Assembly (NCBI GenBank): GCA_049323655.1 | Contig: JBMONO010000009.1 | Span: 186,001-250,000 of the forward strand | Direction: 5' to 3' | DNA from: DB1 sp049323655 | Lineage (GTDB): Bacteria; Desulfobacterota; Desulfobulbia; Desulfobulbales; SURF-16 | DNA: 64,000 nucleotides | Shown: positions 17,720-25,563 of the stretch, one piece after another | Layout: each line of letters starts with the position of its first letter | How positions within the stretch are numbered: the first letter of the stretch is position 1 | The notes under the pieces: generated by a model | Databases searched by the model: none | What the model was told of the DNA's origin: nothing | The model's input: only the letters and a program-made list of their open reading frames with translations | Translations under genes and position numbers: made by a program

Positions 17720-19525
17720 ATGGACGACAGCTTTCTTTCCTATTACGAGCAGGAACTGACCTATATCCGCGAACTGGGGGCGGAGTTTGCCAGAAAGTAT
17801 CCCAAGATCGCCGGCCGTCTCCTGCTCGAACCGGACAAGTCCGAGGATCCCCACACCGAGCGGCTCATCGAGGCCTTCGCCTTTCTCTGCGGCCGCATCC
17901 ACCAGAAGATCGACAATGATTTCCCGCAGATCACCGAATCGCTGCTCAACATCATCTACCCCCACTATGTCAATCCCATTCCATCGATGACGGTGGTCCA
18001 GTTCCAGCCCGTGATGCCGAATCTCACCGAAAGCGGCTACGAGATCGCCAGGGGCATCAAGCTGCTCTCCAAACCGGTGAAGGGCACCCCCTGCCAGTTT
18101 GTCACCGGCATGCCGGTTTCTCTCTGGCCGGCGGAGATCACCGCAGCCGGCTTCAAGGACCCGGCGGTGCTCAAAAACGAGGCACAGCAGGCGATTCGCA
18201 TCGAACTGAAGATCACCAACGGCTTTTCTCTGGCGGATCTCGAATGGCGGCGGCTGCGTTTTTTCTTAAACGGCCAGGCCCATCACATCTACCATCTCTA
18301 CGAGCTGCTGCTCAACAACGTCTGCCATCTGGAATGCGAAATCCCGGTCGGTCCGGCAAAATCGGAATGGATCGACCTCTCTCCCCGCGACATCACGCCG
18401 GTGGGCTTTGCCGAGGACGAGGCCCTGGTGCCCTTCACCAGCCGTTCCTTTCAGGGCTATCGGCTGTTGTTCGAGTATTTCAGTTTTCCGGAAAAATTTC
18501 TCTTTCTCGATATCAGCGGGCTGGCTCGCCTGAAACGCTTCGAGGAACGAGACAGCTTCACCATCTGGATCCACCTCAACCGGGCTGCCAAAAAAAACAT
18601 GGTGGTGGATCGGGAGACCTTCCGCCTCAACTGTACGACCGCCGTCAACCTCTTCCGCAAGATCGCCGAACCGATCCGGGTGGAGCATCAACGCACCGAA
18701 TACCTGGTGATCCCGGACATCCGCCGCCAGAAGGCGTACGAGATCCACACCATCGACCGGGTCACCGCCTCGCTCGGCGGGGTGGCGGGTCAGGAGGTGG
18801 AGTTCAAGCCCTTCTACTCGATCCGCCACCATCTCGGCGAGGGCGACGACAGCGATCGCCGCGCCCATTGGCACATGCAGCGCCGCTGGTCCGGCCGCCA
18901 TGACGACCAGGGCACTGATGTCTTTCTCTCCTTTGTTGATCTCGATTTCAAGCCGACCGATCCGGAAAGCCTGGTGCTCACCGTGCATACCACCTGCACC
19001 AACCGGGACATGCCGTCCCTGCTGCCCTTCGGCGACCCGAGCGGCGATTTCGACCTGGAGACCGCTGCCCCGGTGCTTTCCACCCGCTGCCTGCTCAAAC
19101 CGACCCCGGCGCGGCGGCCCACCATGGGCGGCGCCCTGCAGTGGCGACTCATCTCCCATTTCGCCCTCAATTACCTCTCCCTCGTGGAAGGGGGGGAAGA
19201 GGCGCTCCGCGAGATTCTGAGCCTCTACGACTTTGACAATTCGGCCGCCACCCGGCAGCAGATCAAGGGTATCGTCGCCATCCGGCCCGAGCATGTCACC
19301 CGACGGATCGGTCCCTCGCTGTGCCGCGGTGTCAGGGTCAATCTCGAACTTGATGAGGAAAAATTCGTCGGCGCCGGCATCTATCTGTTCGCCAGTGTCC
19401 TGGACCGGTTGCTCGGCCAGTATGTGTCGGTCAACTCGTTCAGCCAGCTCAACGTCACCACGACAAAACGCAAGGAGATCTTAAAAGAGTGGCCCCCGCG
19501 AAGCGGCAACCGCATCCTTCTGTAA
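17720..19525 (+). CDS. tssF: T6SS baseplate protein TssF
   Basis: A 601-residue TssF (ImpG/VasA family) of usual length. The N-terminus is diagnostic: SFLSYYEQELTYIRELGAEF, KYPKIAGRLLLEPDKSEDPH, RLIEAFAFLCGRIHQKIDND, FPQITESLLNIIYPHYVNP. It forms the baseplate wedge with TssG, TssE and TssK. The gene starts 26 bp after tssE with GAGGGG as ribosome site and overlaps tssG by 37 bp. Confidence 0.95.
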   Translation: MDDSFLSYYEQELTYIRELGAEFARKYPKIAGRLLLEPDKSEDPHTERLIEAFAFLCGRIHQKIDNDFPQITESLLNIIYPHYVNPIPSMTVVQFQPVMPNLTESGYEIARGIKLLSKPVKGTPCQFVTGMPVSLWPAEITAAGFKDPAVLKNEAQQAIRIELKITNGFSLADLEWRRLRFFLNGQAHHIYHLYELLLNNVCHLECEIPVGPAKSEWIDLSPRDITPVGFAEDEALVPFTSRSFQGYRLLFEYFSFPEKFLFLDISGLARLKRFEERDSFTIWIHLNRAAKKNMVVDRETFRLNCTTAVNLFRKIAEPIRVEHQRTEYLVIPDIRRQKAYEIHTIDRVTASLGGVAGQEVEFKPFYSIRHHLGEGDDSDRRAHWHMQRRWSGRHDDQGTDVFLSFVDLDFKPTDPESLVLTVHTTCTNRDMPSLLPFGDPSGDFDLETAAPVLSTRCLLKPTPARRPTMGGALQWRLISHFALNYLSLVEGGEEALREILSLYDFDNSAATRQQIKGIVAIRPEHVTRRIGPSLCRGVRVNLELDEEKFVGAGIYLFASVLDRLLGQYVSVNSFSQLNVTTTKRKEILKEWPPRSGNRILL

Positions 19526-20526
19526 ACGACCGTCTCTTTGAAGAGTGGTACATTTTTTCCTTCTTCCAGGCGGTCCACCTGCTGGAGACCTTTTCTCCCG
19601 ACAAAGAGAAGCTGGGAAAGACCCTGGCCCCCGGCAGCGAAGCGGTCCGTTTTTCCGTTCGCCCCGGCCTCAGCTTTCCAGCCAGCGACATCGTTCGCCT
19701 CGATCCGCCGGAGGATGAGGGTGGACCGGCCCGCATGGAAATCGCCTTCATGGGTCTGATCGGGCCGGCCGGCGTCCTGCCCCACTGTTACAACGAACTG
19801 ACCCTCGAACGGGTAAGCAAAAAGGATCAGACCCTGGTCGCCTTTCTCAATCTTTTTCACCACCGGCTGATCAGCCTCTTTTATCTCGGCTGGAAAAAAC
19901 ACCAGTTTCCGGTGAACTTTCTCCTCGGCGCCCGCGACAAACTCTCCGGCTACCTGCTCAGCCTCTGCGGGCTCGGCACCAGGGGACTGGCCGGCCGCAT
20001 CGGCTTTGCCGAGGAATCGCTCTCCTATTACTGCGGCCTGCTCTCGCGCCAGATTCCCTCCGGGGAATCGATCCGGTCAACGGTGGAGCACTTTTCCGGG
20101 GCCAAAACCGAAATCGAGCAGTTCATCCAGCGGCTTATCCCTCTGGACGCCAAGGACCGCACCCGGATAGGGACGGCCAACGCCGCCCTTGGTGTCGACG
20201 CCCTGTGCGGCGCCAGCATCTGGGAATGTCAGACCAGGTTCATGCTCATTCTCGGCCCCATGCCCTTTGCCGATTTTATCCGTTTTCTGCCTTCCGGCGA
20301 CATGCACGGCCCGACCTTTTCCCTGATCCGCTATATGGTCGGGATGGAATACGAGTTTGACGTCAAGATCATTCTCAGACGGGAGGAGGTGCCGCCGGTC
20401 GTCCTCGGCCGCAGCGGCGTCAGCGCCTCACGCCTGGGCTGGACGAGCTGGATGAAGACGCCGGTGATCGGCTTTGGGCAGGATCCGGCCATCACCTTTC
20501 ATGAGAAGGATGCCATCGCTGCCTGA
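19489..20526 (+). CDS. tssG: T6SS baseplate protein TssG
   Basis: A 345-residue TssG (ImpH/VasB family). Conserved parts include FFQAVHLLETFSPDKEKLG, VRFSVRPGLSFPASDI, FMGLIGPAGVLPHCYNELTL, FLNLFHHRLISLFYLGWKKH and FPSGDMHG-type C-terminal text (RFLPSGDMHGPTFSLIRYMV). It begins with GTG inside the end of tssF, so the two wedge proteins are translationally coupled. Confidence 0.94.
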   Translation: MAPAKRQPHPSVNDRLFEEWYIFSFFQAVHLLETFSPDKEKLGKTLAPGSEAVRFSVRPGLSFPASDIVRLDPPEDEGGPARMEIAFMGLIGPAGVLPHCYNELTLERVSKKDQTLVAFLNLFHHRLISLFYLGWKKHQFPVNFLLGARDKLSGYLLSLCGLGTRGLAGRIGFAEESLSYYCGLLSRQIPSGESIRSTVEHFSGAKTEIEQFIQRLIPLDAKDRTRIGTANAALGVDALCGASIWECQTRFMLILGPMPFADFIRFLPSGDMHGPTFSLIRYMVGMEYEFDVKIILRREEVPPVVLGRSGVSASRLGWTSWMKTPVIGFGQDPAITFHEKDAIAA

Positions 20527-20610
20527 ACAGGCACCGAGACACTGCTGCTTTACTACAATGACTGCAACTGACGGCTCCGCACGCCCCGGACCCCAACGAA
20601 GGAGAACCCC

Positions 20611-23262
20611 ATGAGCGGATCGAACCTCAAGACCCTGATCGGAAAACTCAACAGCGCCTGCCGCAAGTCCCTGGAGTCCGCCGCCGGCCTCTGCCTTTCC
20701 CACACCCATTATGACGTGGAGGTGGAGCATTTCCTCATCAAACTGCTCGACATCCAGGACACCGATTTCCATAAAATCCTGCGTTATTTCGAGATCAACG
20801 AGTCGCATCTGATCGGCGATCTCGCCCGCACCATCGAGGAATTCAAGACCGGCAACGCCCGCACCCCGGCCCTTTCCCCCCGCATCCCGAAGATGATCAA
20901 GGAAGCCTGGCTGGTGGCATCCCTCGACTTTCAGGCAACCGGCATCCGCTCCGGCCACATCCTCATCGCCCTGCTGGCCAATGAGGAAAGCGCCCGCTCC
21001 CTTTATGCCGCCTCTTCCCTGTTCCAGAAGATCGCCCTGCCGGTGCTGAAAGAGTCATTTTCCGATCTCACCGCCGGTTCGGCCGAAGAGAGCGAGGCCG
21101 CGGCCCAGGCGGCCCGGGAGCCGGCCGGCGGGGTCGGCCCCGGAGTGGCGGCCGCCGGGGTCGGCAAAGGACAGGCACTGGCCCAGTACACGATCAACCT
21201 CACCGACAAGGCGAAACGGGGCGAGATCGATCCGGTCCTCGGCCGCGACGTCGAGATCCGTCAGATGGTCGATATTCTCATCCGCCGCCGCCAGAACAAC
21301 CCGATTCTCACCGGCGAGGCCGGGGTGGGCAAGACCGCGGTGGTGGAAGGATTCGCCCTGCGTATCGTCGAGGGCGATATTCCGCCTCCCTTGCGCAATG
21401 TTGCCATCCACACCCTCGATCTCGGACTCTTGCAGGCCGGGGCCGGCATCAAGGGGGAATTCGAGGAGCGGCTCAAACAGGTGATCAATGAGGTCAAGGC
21501 CTCGCCGGTGCCGATCATCCTCTTCATCGACGAGGCCCACACCCTGATCGGCGCCGGCGGCAGCCAGGGCGGTGATGCGGCCAATCTGCTGAAACCGGCG
21601 CTCGCCCGCGGCGAACTGCGCACCATTGCCGCCACCACCTGGGCCGAGTACAAGAAATATTTCGAGAAAGACGCAGCGCTCGCCCGCCGCTTCCAGGTGG
21701 TCAAAATCGAGGAGCCGGACGAGCCCACCGCCCTGGTCATGATGCGCGCCATCGCCCCTTTTGTGGAAAAGCACCACCAGGTGATGATCACCGACGAGGC
21801 CCTGCGCGAGTCGGTCCGTCTCTCTCACCGTTATATCTCCGGCCGCCAGCTCCCGGACAAATCGGTGAGCGTGCTCGACACCGCCTGCGCCAGGGTGGCC
21901 ATCGGCCTGACTACCAGCCCGCCGGCGCTGGAAGCGGCGACCCGCACCATCGGCCAGATTGAGCGGGAAAAAAAGATCCTGGAAAAGGAGACCCTGGTGG
22001 GCATCGACCATGCGGCCCGCCTGACCGCACTTGACGAGGAAAAGGCGCAGACCGAGGCCCGGCTTGCCGAACTGCAGGAGCGCTGGACCAGAGAAAAGGA
22101 GATCGCCGACCGCATTCTCGCCCTGCGCAAGGAGATTCAGGAGCTCTTTGCCGCTGATCCTGCCGCTGCCGGGATAAGCGACAAACAGCAGGAACTGAAA
22201 CAGCTCGAAGCAGACCTCAAGGCGGTGCAGACGGAAGAACCGCTGGTGCAGATCGCGGTGGACGCCAACACCATCTCCGAGGTCATTTCGGGCTGGACCG
22301 GCATTCCCACCGGCCGGATGCTGGCCGACGAGATTACCACGGTCATGCGGCTCGACGCCCTGCTCGGCGAACGGGTCATCGGCCAGAGCCACGGACTTGC
22401 CGCCATCGCCCAGGTGATTCAGACCGCCCACGCCGGCATCGAGGATCCCTCCAAACCGACCGGCGTCTTCATGCTGGTGGGACCGAGCGGCGTCGGCAAG
22501 ACGGAGACCGCCCTGGCGCTGGCGGATCTGCTCTACGGCGGCGAAGAGAACATTATTACCATCAACATGTCGGAATACCAGGAGGCGCACACGGTATCGA
22601 GCCTCAAGGGGTCGCCGCCCGGCTATGTCGGCTACGGCGAAGGCGGGGTGCTGACCGAGGCGGTGCGGCGCAAGCCATACAGTGTCGTCCTGCTCGACGA
22701 GGTGGAGAAGGCCCATTCCGATGTCATGGAGCTCTTTTATCAGGTCTTTGACAAGGGCACCCTGGAGGACGGCGAGGGCCGGCGCATCGACTTCAAAAAC
22801 ACGCTGATCATCCTCACCTCCAACCTCGGCACCGACACCATCATGAAACTCTGCGCTGACGAGGAAACCCGGCCCGGCGCCGAGGCCTTGGCCGAGACCC
22901 TGCGGCCCGAGTTGCAGGCCCACTTCAAGCCCGCCTTTCTCGGTCGCCTCAAGGTCATCCCCTATTTCCCGATCACCGATGACAATCTGCGCCGCATCGT
23001 CCGCCTGAAATTGAACAAGGTTGCGAAACGGATGATGGAAAACCGGGAGACCACCTTCCTCTACGGCGACGATGTGGTCGAGGCCATCGCCTCCCGCTGC
23101 ACCGAGGTGGACAGCGGCGCCCGTAACATCGACCATATCCTGAACAACACCCTGCTGCCCGAGCTGTCCCGCGAACTCCTGTCCCGGATGGCGGCGGCCG
23201 AACAGTTCAACCGGGTCAGCGTCACGGTGGGCGAGGAGGGTTTTGACTTTACGGTGGAATAA
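20611..23262 (+). CDS. clpV: T6SS sheath-recycling ATPase TssH (ClpV)
   Basis: An 883-residue AAA+ disaggregase. An N-terminal Clp-N domain (LESAAGLCLSHTHYDVEVEH, the ClpV-specific form) is followed by the first ATPase module with Walker A GEAGVGKTAVVEG near residue 235 and Walker B ILFIDEAHTLIGAGG near 303. A middle coiled-coil insertion comes next, then the second module with Walker A GPSGVGKTETALALADLLYG near 623 and VVLLDEVEKAH. ClpV strips contracted TssBC sheath. The strong site GAAGGAG precedes the ATG. Confidence 0.96.
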   Translation: MSGSNLKTLIGKLNSACRKSLESAAGLCLSHTHYDVEVEHFLIKLLDIQDTDFHKILRYFEINESHLIGDLARTIEEFKTGNARTPALSPRIPKMIKEAWLVASLDFQATGIRSGHILIALLANEESARSLYAASSLFQKIALPVLKESFSDLTAGSAEESEAAAQAAREPAGGVGPGVAAAGVGKGQALAQYTINLTDKAKRGEIDPVLGRDVEIRQMVDILIRRRQNNPILTGEAGVGKTAVVEGFALRIVEGDIPPPLRNVAIHTLDLGLLQAGAGIKGEFEERLKQVINEVKASPVPIILFIDEAHTLIGAGGSQGGDAANLLKPALARGELRTIAATTWAEYKKYFEKDAALARRFQVVKIEEPDEPTALVMMRAIAPFVEKHHQVMITDEALRESVRLSHRYISGRQLPDKSVSVLDTACARVAIGLTTSPPALEAATRTIGQIEREKKILEKETLVGIDHAARLTALDEEKAQTEARLAELQERWTREKEIADRILALRKEIQELFAADPAAAGISDKQQELKQLEADLKAVQTEEPLVQIAVDANTISEVISGWTGIPTGRMLADEITTVMRLDALLGERVIGQSHGLAAIAQVIQTAHAGIEDPSKPTGVFMLVGPSGVGKTETALALADLLYGGEENIITINMSEYQEAHTVSSLKGSPPGYVGYGEGGVLTEAVRRKPYSVVLLDEVEKAHSDVMELFYQVFDKGTLEDGEGRRIDFKNTLIILTSNLGTDTIMKLCADEETRPGAEALAETLRPELQAHFKPAFLGRLKVIPYFPITDDNLRRIVRLKLNKVAKRMMENRETTFLYGDDVVEAIASRCTEVDSGARNIDHILNNTLLPELSRELLSRMAAAEQFNRVSVTVGEEGFDFTVE

Positions 23263-23275
23263 TTTCGCAATAATT

Positions 23276-23305
23276 GTCGGAATCGTAAAAAGCCACGATT
23301 CCGAC
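23276..23305. terminator. Hairpin after clpV, possibly part of a repeat
   Basis: An 11-bp perfect stem, GTCGGAATCGT (23276-23286) with ACGATTCCGAC (23295-23305), and an 8-base loop lie 14 bp after the clpV stop. No T-run follows, so as a terminator it is weak. The left arm plus loop (GGAATCGTAAAAAG) matches the end sequence of the ~130-bp repeats, so it may be repeat-derived. Confidence 0.5.
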
Positions 23306-23312
23306 GGGCAGT

Positions 23313-23376
23313 GTATTGTAGCTCGTTGTTTTCTCGTTCCCGCCCGCCGTGGTTTGCGGGTTTTTGCGGGACCATC
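23313..23376 (-). repeat. Second-type intergenic repeat (~65 bp), copy 1
   Basis: On the minus strand this reads TTGATGGTCCCGCAAAAACC, then CGCAAACCACGGCGGGCGGG, then AACGAGAAAACAACGAGCTA. It matches 37126-37192 at most positions. The core CCCGCAAACC-CGGCGGG can fold into a short hairpin. It abuts a copy of the larger palindromic repeat, as does the other copy. Confidence 0.7.
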
Positions 23377-23497
23377 AATAATTGACACTCAACCACGGAG
23401 ATCACAGAGACCACTGAGCTAACTGACTGTAAAAATAAAAAGATTTTCTCTGTGTCCTCTGCGCTCTCTGTGGTAATTTTTTTTTCGATTTCATCAG
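23372..23497 (-). repeat. Interspersed ~130-bp palindromic repeat, copy B
   Basis: This copy is inverted relative to copy A. It carries CAACCACGGAGATCACAGAG and the partner CTCTGCGCTCTCTGTGGTAA around an AT-rich centre, and ends with CGATTTCATCA. It lies between clpV and the lipoprotein gene. Confidence 0.8.
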
Positions 23498-23511
23498 ATA
23501 TGGATAGTTGC

Positions 23512-23958
23512 ATGAAAAAGATACGACCATTCACCCACATTCTCCTGCTGGCGCTGGCGCTCACCGCCTGCGTCCAGGCCCCGGCAAAAAAAGAACCGGC
23601 GCCACAGGCCGGTCCGGCCGCCACCCCGCCCGGACTCGTCATCAACAAGGACACCGAACCGCGACGGATCGAAATCGCCATCAGCGGCACCCTGGGCGTC
23701 ATCCTCAGCAGCACGATGAGCGGCAGCGACCGGGAAAAGCTGGTCAATGTCTTTGAATACAACCCGGACCAGCACACCTCGCGCTGGATCAATGTGCAGT
23801 CCGGCAACGAATTCACCGCCACCCCACTGCTGACCTTTGCCGATGAAAAAACCGGTCTGAACTGTCGCGAGGTGGAGCTTGTCGCCCAGACCGGGGGCAG
23901 GATGGAAAAGGCGCGCTCCATCGCCTGCCGCAAGGACGGCCTCTGGTATTTTCAATAA
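23512..23958 (+). CDS. Small lipoprotein with surface-antigen-like C-terminus, T6SS-linked
   Basis: A 148-residue lipoprotein: basic start MKKIRPF, hydrophobic stretch, lipobox LTAC giving lipidated Cys20, then a Pro/Ala-rich spacer. The C-terminal domain with NCREVELVAQTGGRMEKA and ACRKDGLWYFQ resembles the C-terminal part of 17-kDa surface-antigen-type lipoproteins, in which two Cys residues are conserved. It probably sits on the outer membrane facing the periplasm. Its placement between clpV and a sheath paralogue suggests a T6SS accessory role, but no function is established. ATG codons 12 and 60 bases upstream are in frame but would spoil the signal peptide. Confidence 0.7.
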   Translation: MKKIRPFTHILLLALALTACVQAPAKKEPAPQAGPAATPPGLVINKDTEPRRIEIAISGTLGVILSSTMSGSDREKLVNVFEYNPDQHTSRWINVQSGNEFTATPLLTFADEKTGLNCREVELVAQTGGRMEKARSIACRKDGLWYFQ

Positions 23959-23979
23959 CCTCCGCCTCCAGGTGAAACA

Positions 23980-25515
23980 ATGAGCGATCCCATTTCTTTC
24001 GAGGAACCCGGCATCCGGCTGGTCATCGATGCGGAAGATGAACGCGGCCAAGAGAACCGCACCACGCCGTTTCGCCTGCTCGTCCTCGGTGATTTCAGCG
24101 GCCGAGCCAGCCGCGGCCTCTGCGCCCCGGTCACCATCCGGCCGCGCCGGGTGGACCGCGATAACCTGGACGAGTTGCTGGAGACGATGGCGGTCGAGAT
24201 CCGCCTCAGCCTGGAAAATGACGAGGCTCTGGCAATTCCCCTGACCAAACTTGACGATCTCCATCCGGACCGGCTCTTCCACCGACTCGACATCTTCGCC
24301 AGTCTGCGCAAACTGCGCCGGGCCCTACGTGATCCGGCCGCCTTTGCCCAGGCCGCGCCCATTGCCCGCAGCCTGTTCGCCACCGCGGCCCCGCCGCCGC
24401 AGGAGCCGCACAAGCCGGTCGGCCGGCCCCCATCGCCTGGTTCCGGCAATCTGCTCGATCAGATCATCGCCGAGACCACCGGCGAGCCGCTTGCCGCCGC
24501 CCCGCCGGCAACGCCGACCGCCGACAACGATCTTGCCGCCTTTGTCGGTTCCATTGTCGCCCCTCATCTCCAGCCCAAACTGAGCGGCCAGGATGAGCTG
24601 ATCGCCGCCCTTGACCGGTCGGTCGGCGACCTGATGCGGGCTGTGCTCCATCATCCGCAGTGGCAGGAGATCGAGGCGGCCTGGCGGGCGGTGGATCTGC
24701 TCGTCCGCCGGCTGCCCACCGGTGAGGAGCTTGCCGTTTTTCTTCTTGATGTCAGCCGCGAGGAAGTGCTCCGGGATCTGGCCGCTCCTGATCCGCGCCG
24801 CTCCATTCTTTATCGCCTCTGCGTCGAACAGGCCGGCGAGCAGTTCGGCACCATGCCGTGGGCCGCCCTCATCGGCCTCTTCAGCTTCGCGCCGACCACC
24901 GAGGACATCACCCTCCTCCACTCCCTCGGCCGGCTGGCCGCCCAGGCCGGGACGCCCTTCATTGCTGCGGCGCACGATACCTTTCTCGGCACGGCCCGAC
25001 TCTCCGGCGCCCCCCATCCCTCGACCTGGCAGCAACTGCCGGAGGAAATCGCCGCTGCCTGGCAGGCCCTGCGCCGCTCTCCCGAGGCCTCCTGGCTCGG
25101 TCTCGTCCTGCCCCGCCTCCTTCTGCGGCTGCCTTATGGCGAACAGACCAACCCGATCGACAGCTTTGCCTTCGAGGAGTGCGACGGCGCCCCGGAACAT
25201 GACGACTACCTGTGGGGCAATCCGGCCCTTGCCTGCGGCCTGCTGCTTGGCGTCTCATTTGCCGAGCATGGCTGGATGATGCGGTCCGCCATGCAGCAGG
25301 AGCTTGACAGCCTGCCCCTGCATATATACACACACAGCGGAGAAACACGCACCACCCCCTGTGCCGAGGTTCTGCTCACCGAAAAGACGGCCACCCGGAT
25401 CATGGAGATGGGCTTCATGCCGTTGCTCTCCTTTGCCGGCCAGGACCGGGTCCGGCTCGGCCGTTTCCAGTCGGTGAGCAGTCTCTCGCCCCGGCTGGCC
25501 GGCCGCTGGAGTTGA
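23980..25515 (+). CDS. Fused TssB-TssC-like T6SS sheath paralogue
   Basis: A 511-residue protein. Residues about 1-130 resemble TssB (PFRLLVLGDFSGRASRG, RRVDRDNLDELLETM, a LTKLDDLHPDRLFHRLDIF block equivalent to the TssB FKSLDDFHPEQV region). After a Pro/Ala-rich linker at about 135-185, residues from about 190 resemble the TssC core (AVLHHPQWQEIEAAWRAVDL, FGTMPWAALIGLFSF, LVLPRLLLRLPYGEQTNPID, YLWGNPALACGLLLG). The TssC C-terminal region that makes sheath-to-sheath contacts (the ...QAQDFLNRWISNYV and handshake-strand part) is missing. It is thus an additional, fused and C-terminally shortened sheath protein alongside the normal pair at 14527 and 15067. Such a subunit could cap, nucleate or regulate the sheath rather than build it; that is inference. 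Confidence 0.75.
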   Translation: MSDPISFEEPGIRLVIDAEDERGQENRTTPFRLLVLGDFSGRASRGLCAPVTIRPRRVDRDNLDELLETMAVEIRLSLENDEALAIPLTKLDDLHPDRLFHRLDIFASLRKLRRALRDPAAFAQAAPIARSLFATAAPPPQEPHKPVGRPPSPGSGNLLDQIIAETTGEPLAAAPPATPTADNDLAAFVGSIVAPHLQPKLSGQDELIAALDRSVGDLMRAVLHHPQWQEIEAAWRAVDLLVRRLPTGEELAVFLLDVSREEVLRDLAAPDPRRSILYRLCVEQAGEQFGTMPWAALIGLFSFAPTTEDITLLHSLGRLAAQAGTPFIAAAHDTFLGTARLSGAPHPSTWQQLPEEIAAAWQALRRSPEASWLGLVLPRLLLRLPYGEQTNPIDSFAFEECDGAPEHDDYLWGNPALACGLLLGVSFAEHGWMMRSAMQQELDSLPLHIYTHSGETRTTPCAEVLLTEKTATRIMEMGFMPLLSFAGQDRVRLGRFQSVSSLSPRLAGRWS

Positions 25516-25563
25516 ACCAACAGCAGACGCACTTTTTACCTTTCGCGCATGTGAGGCATTACC

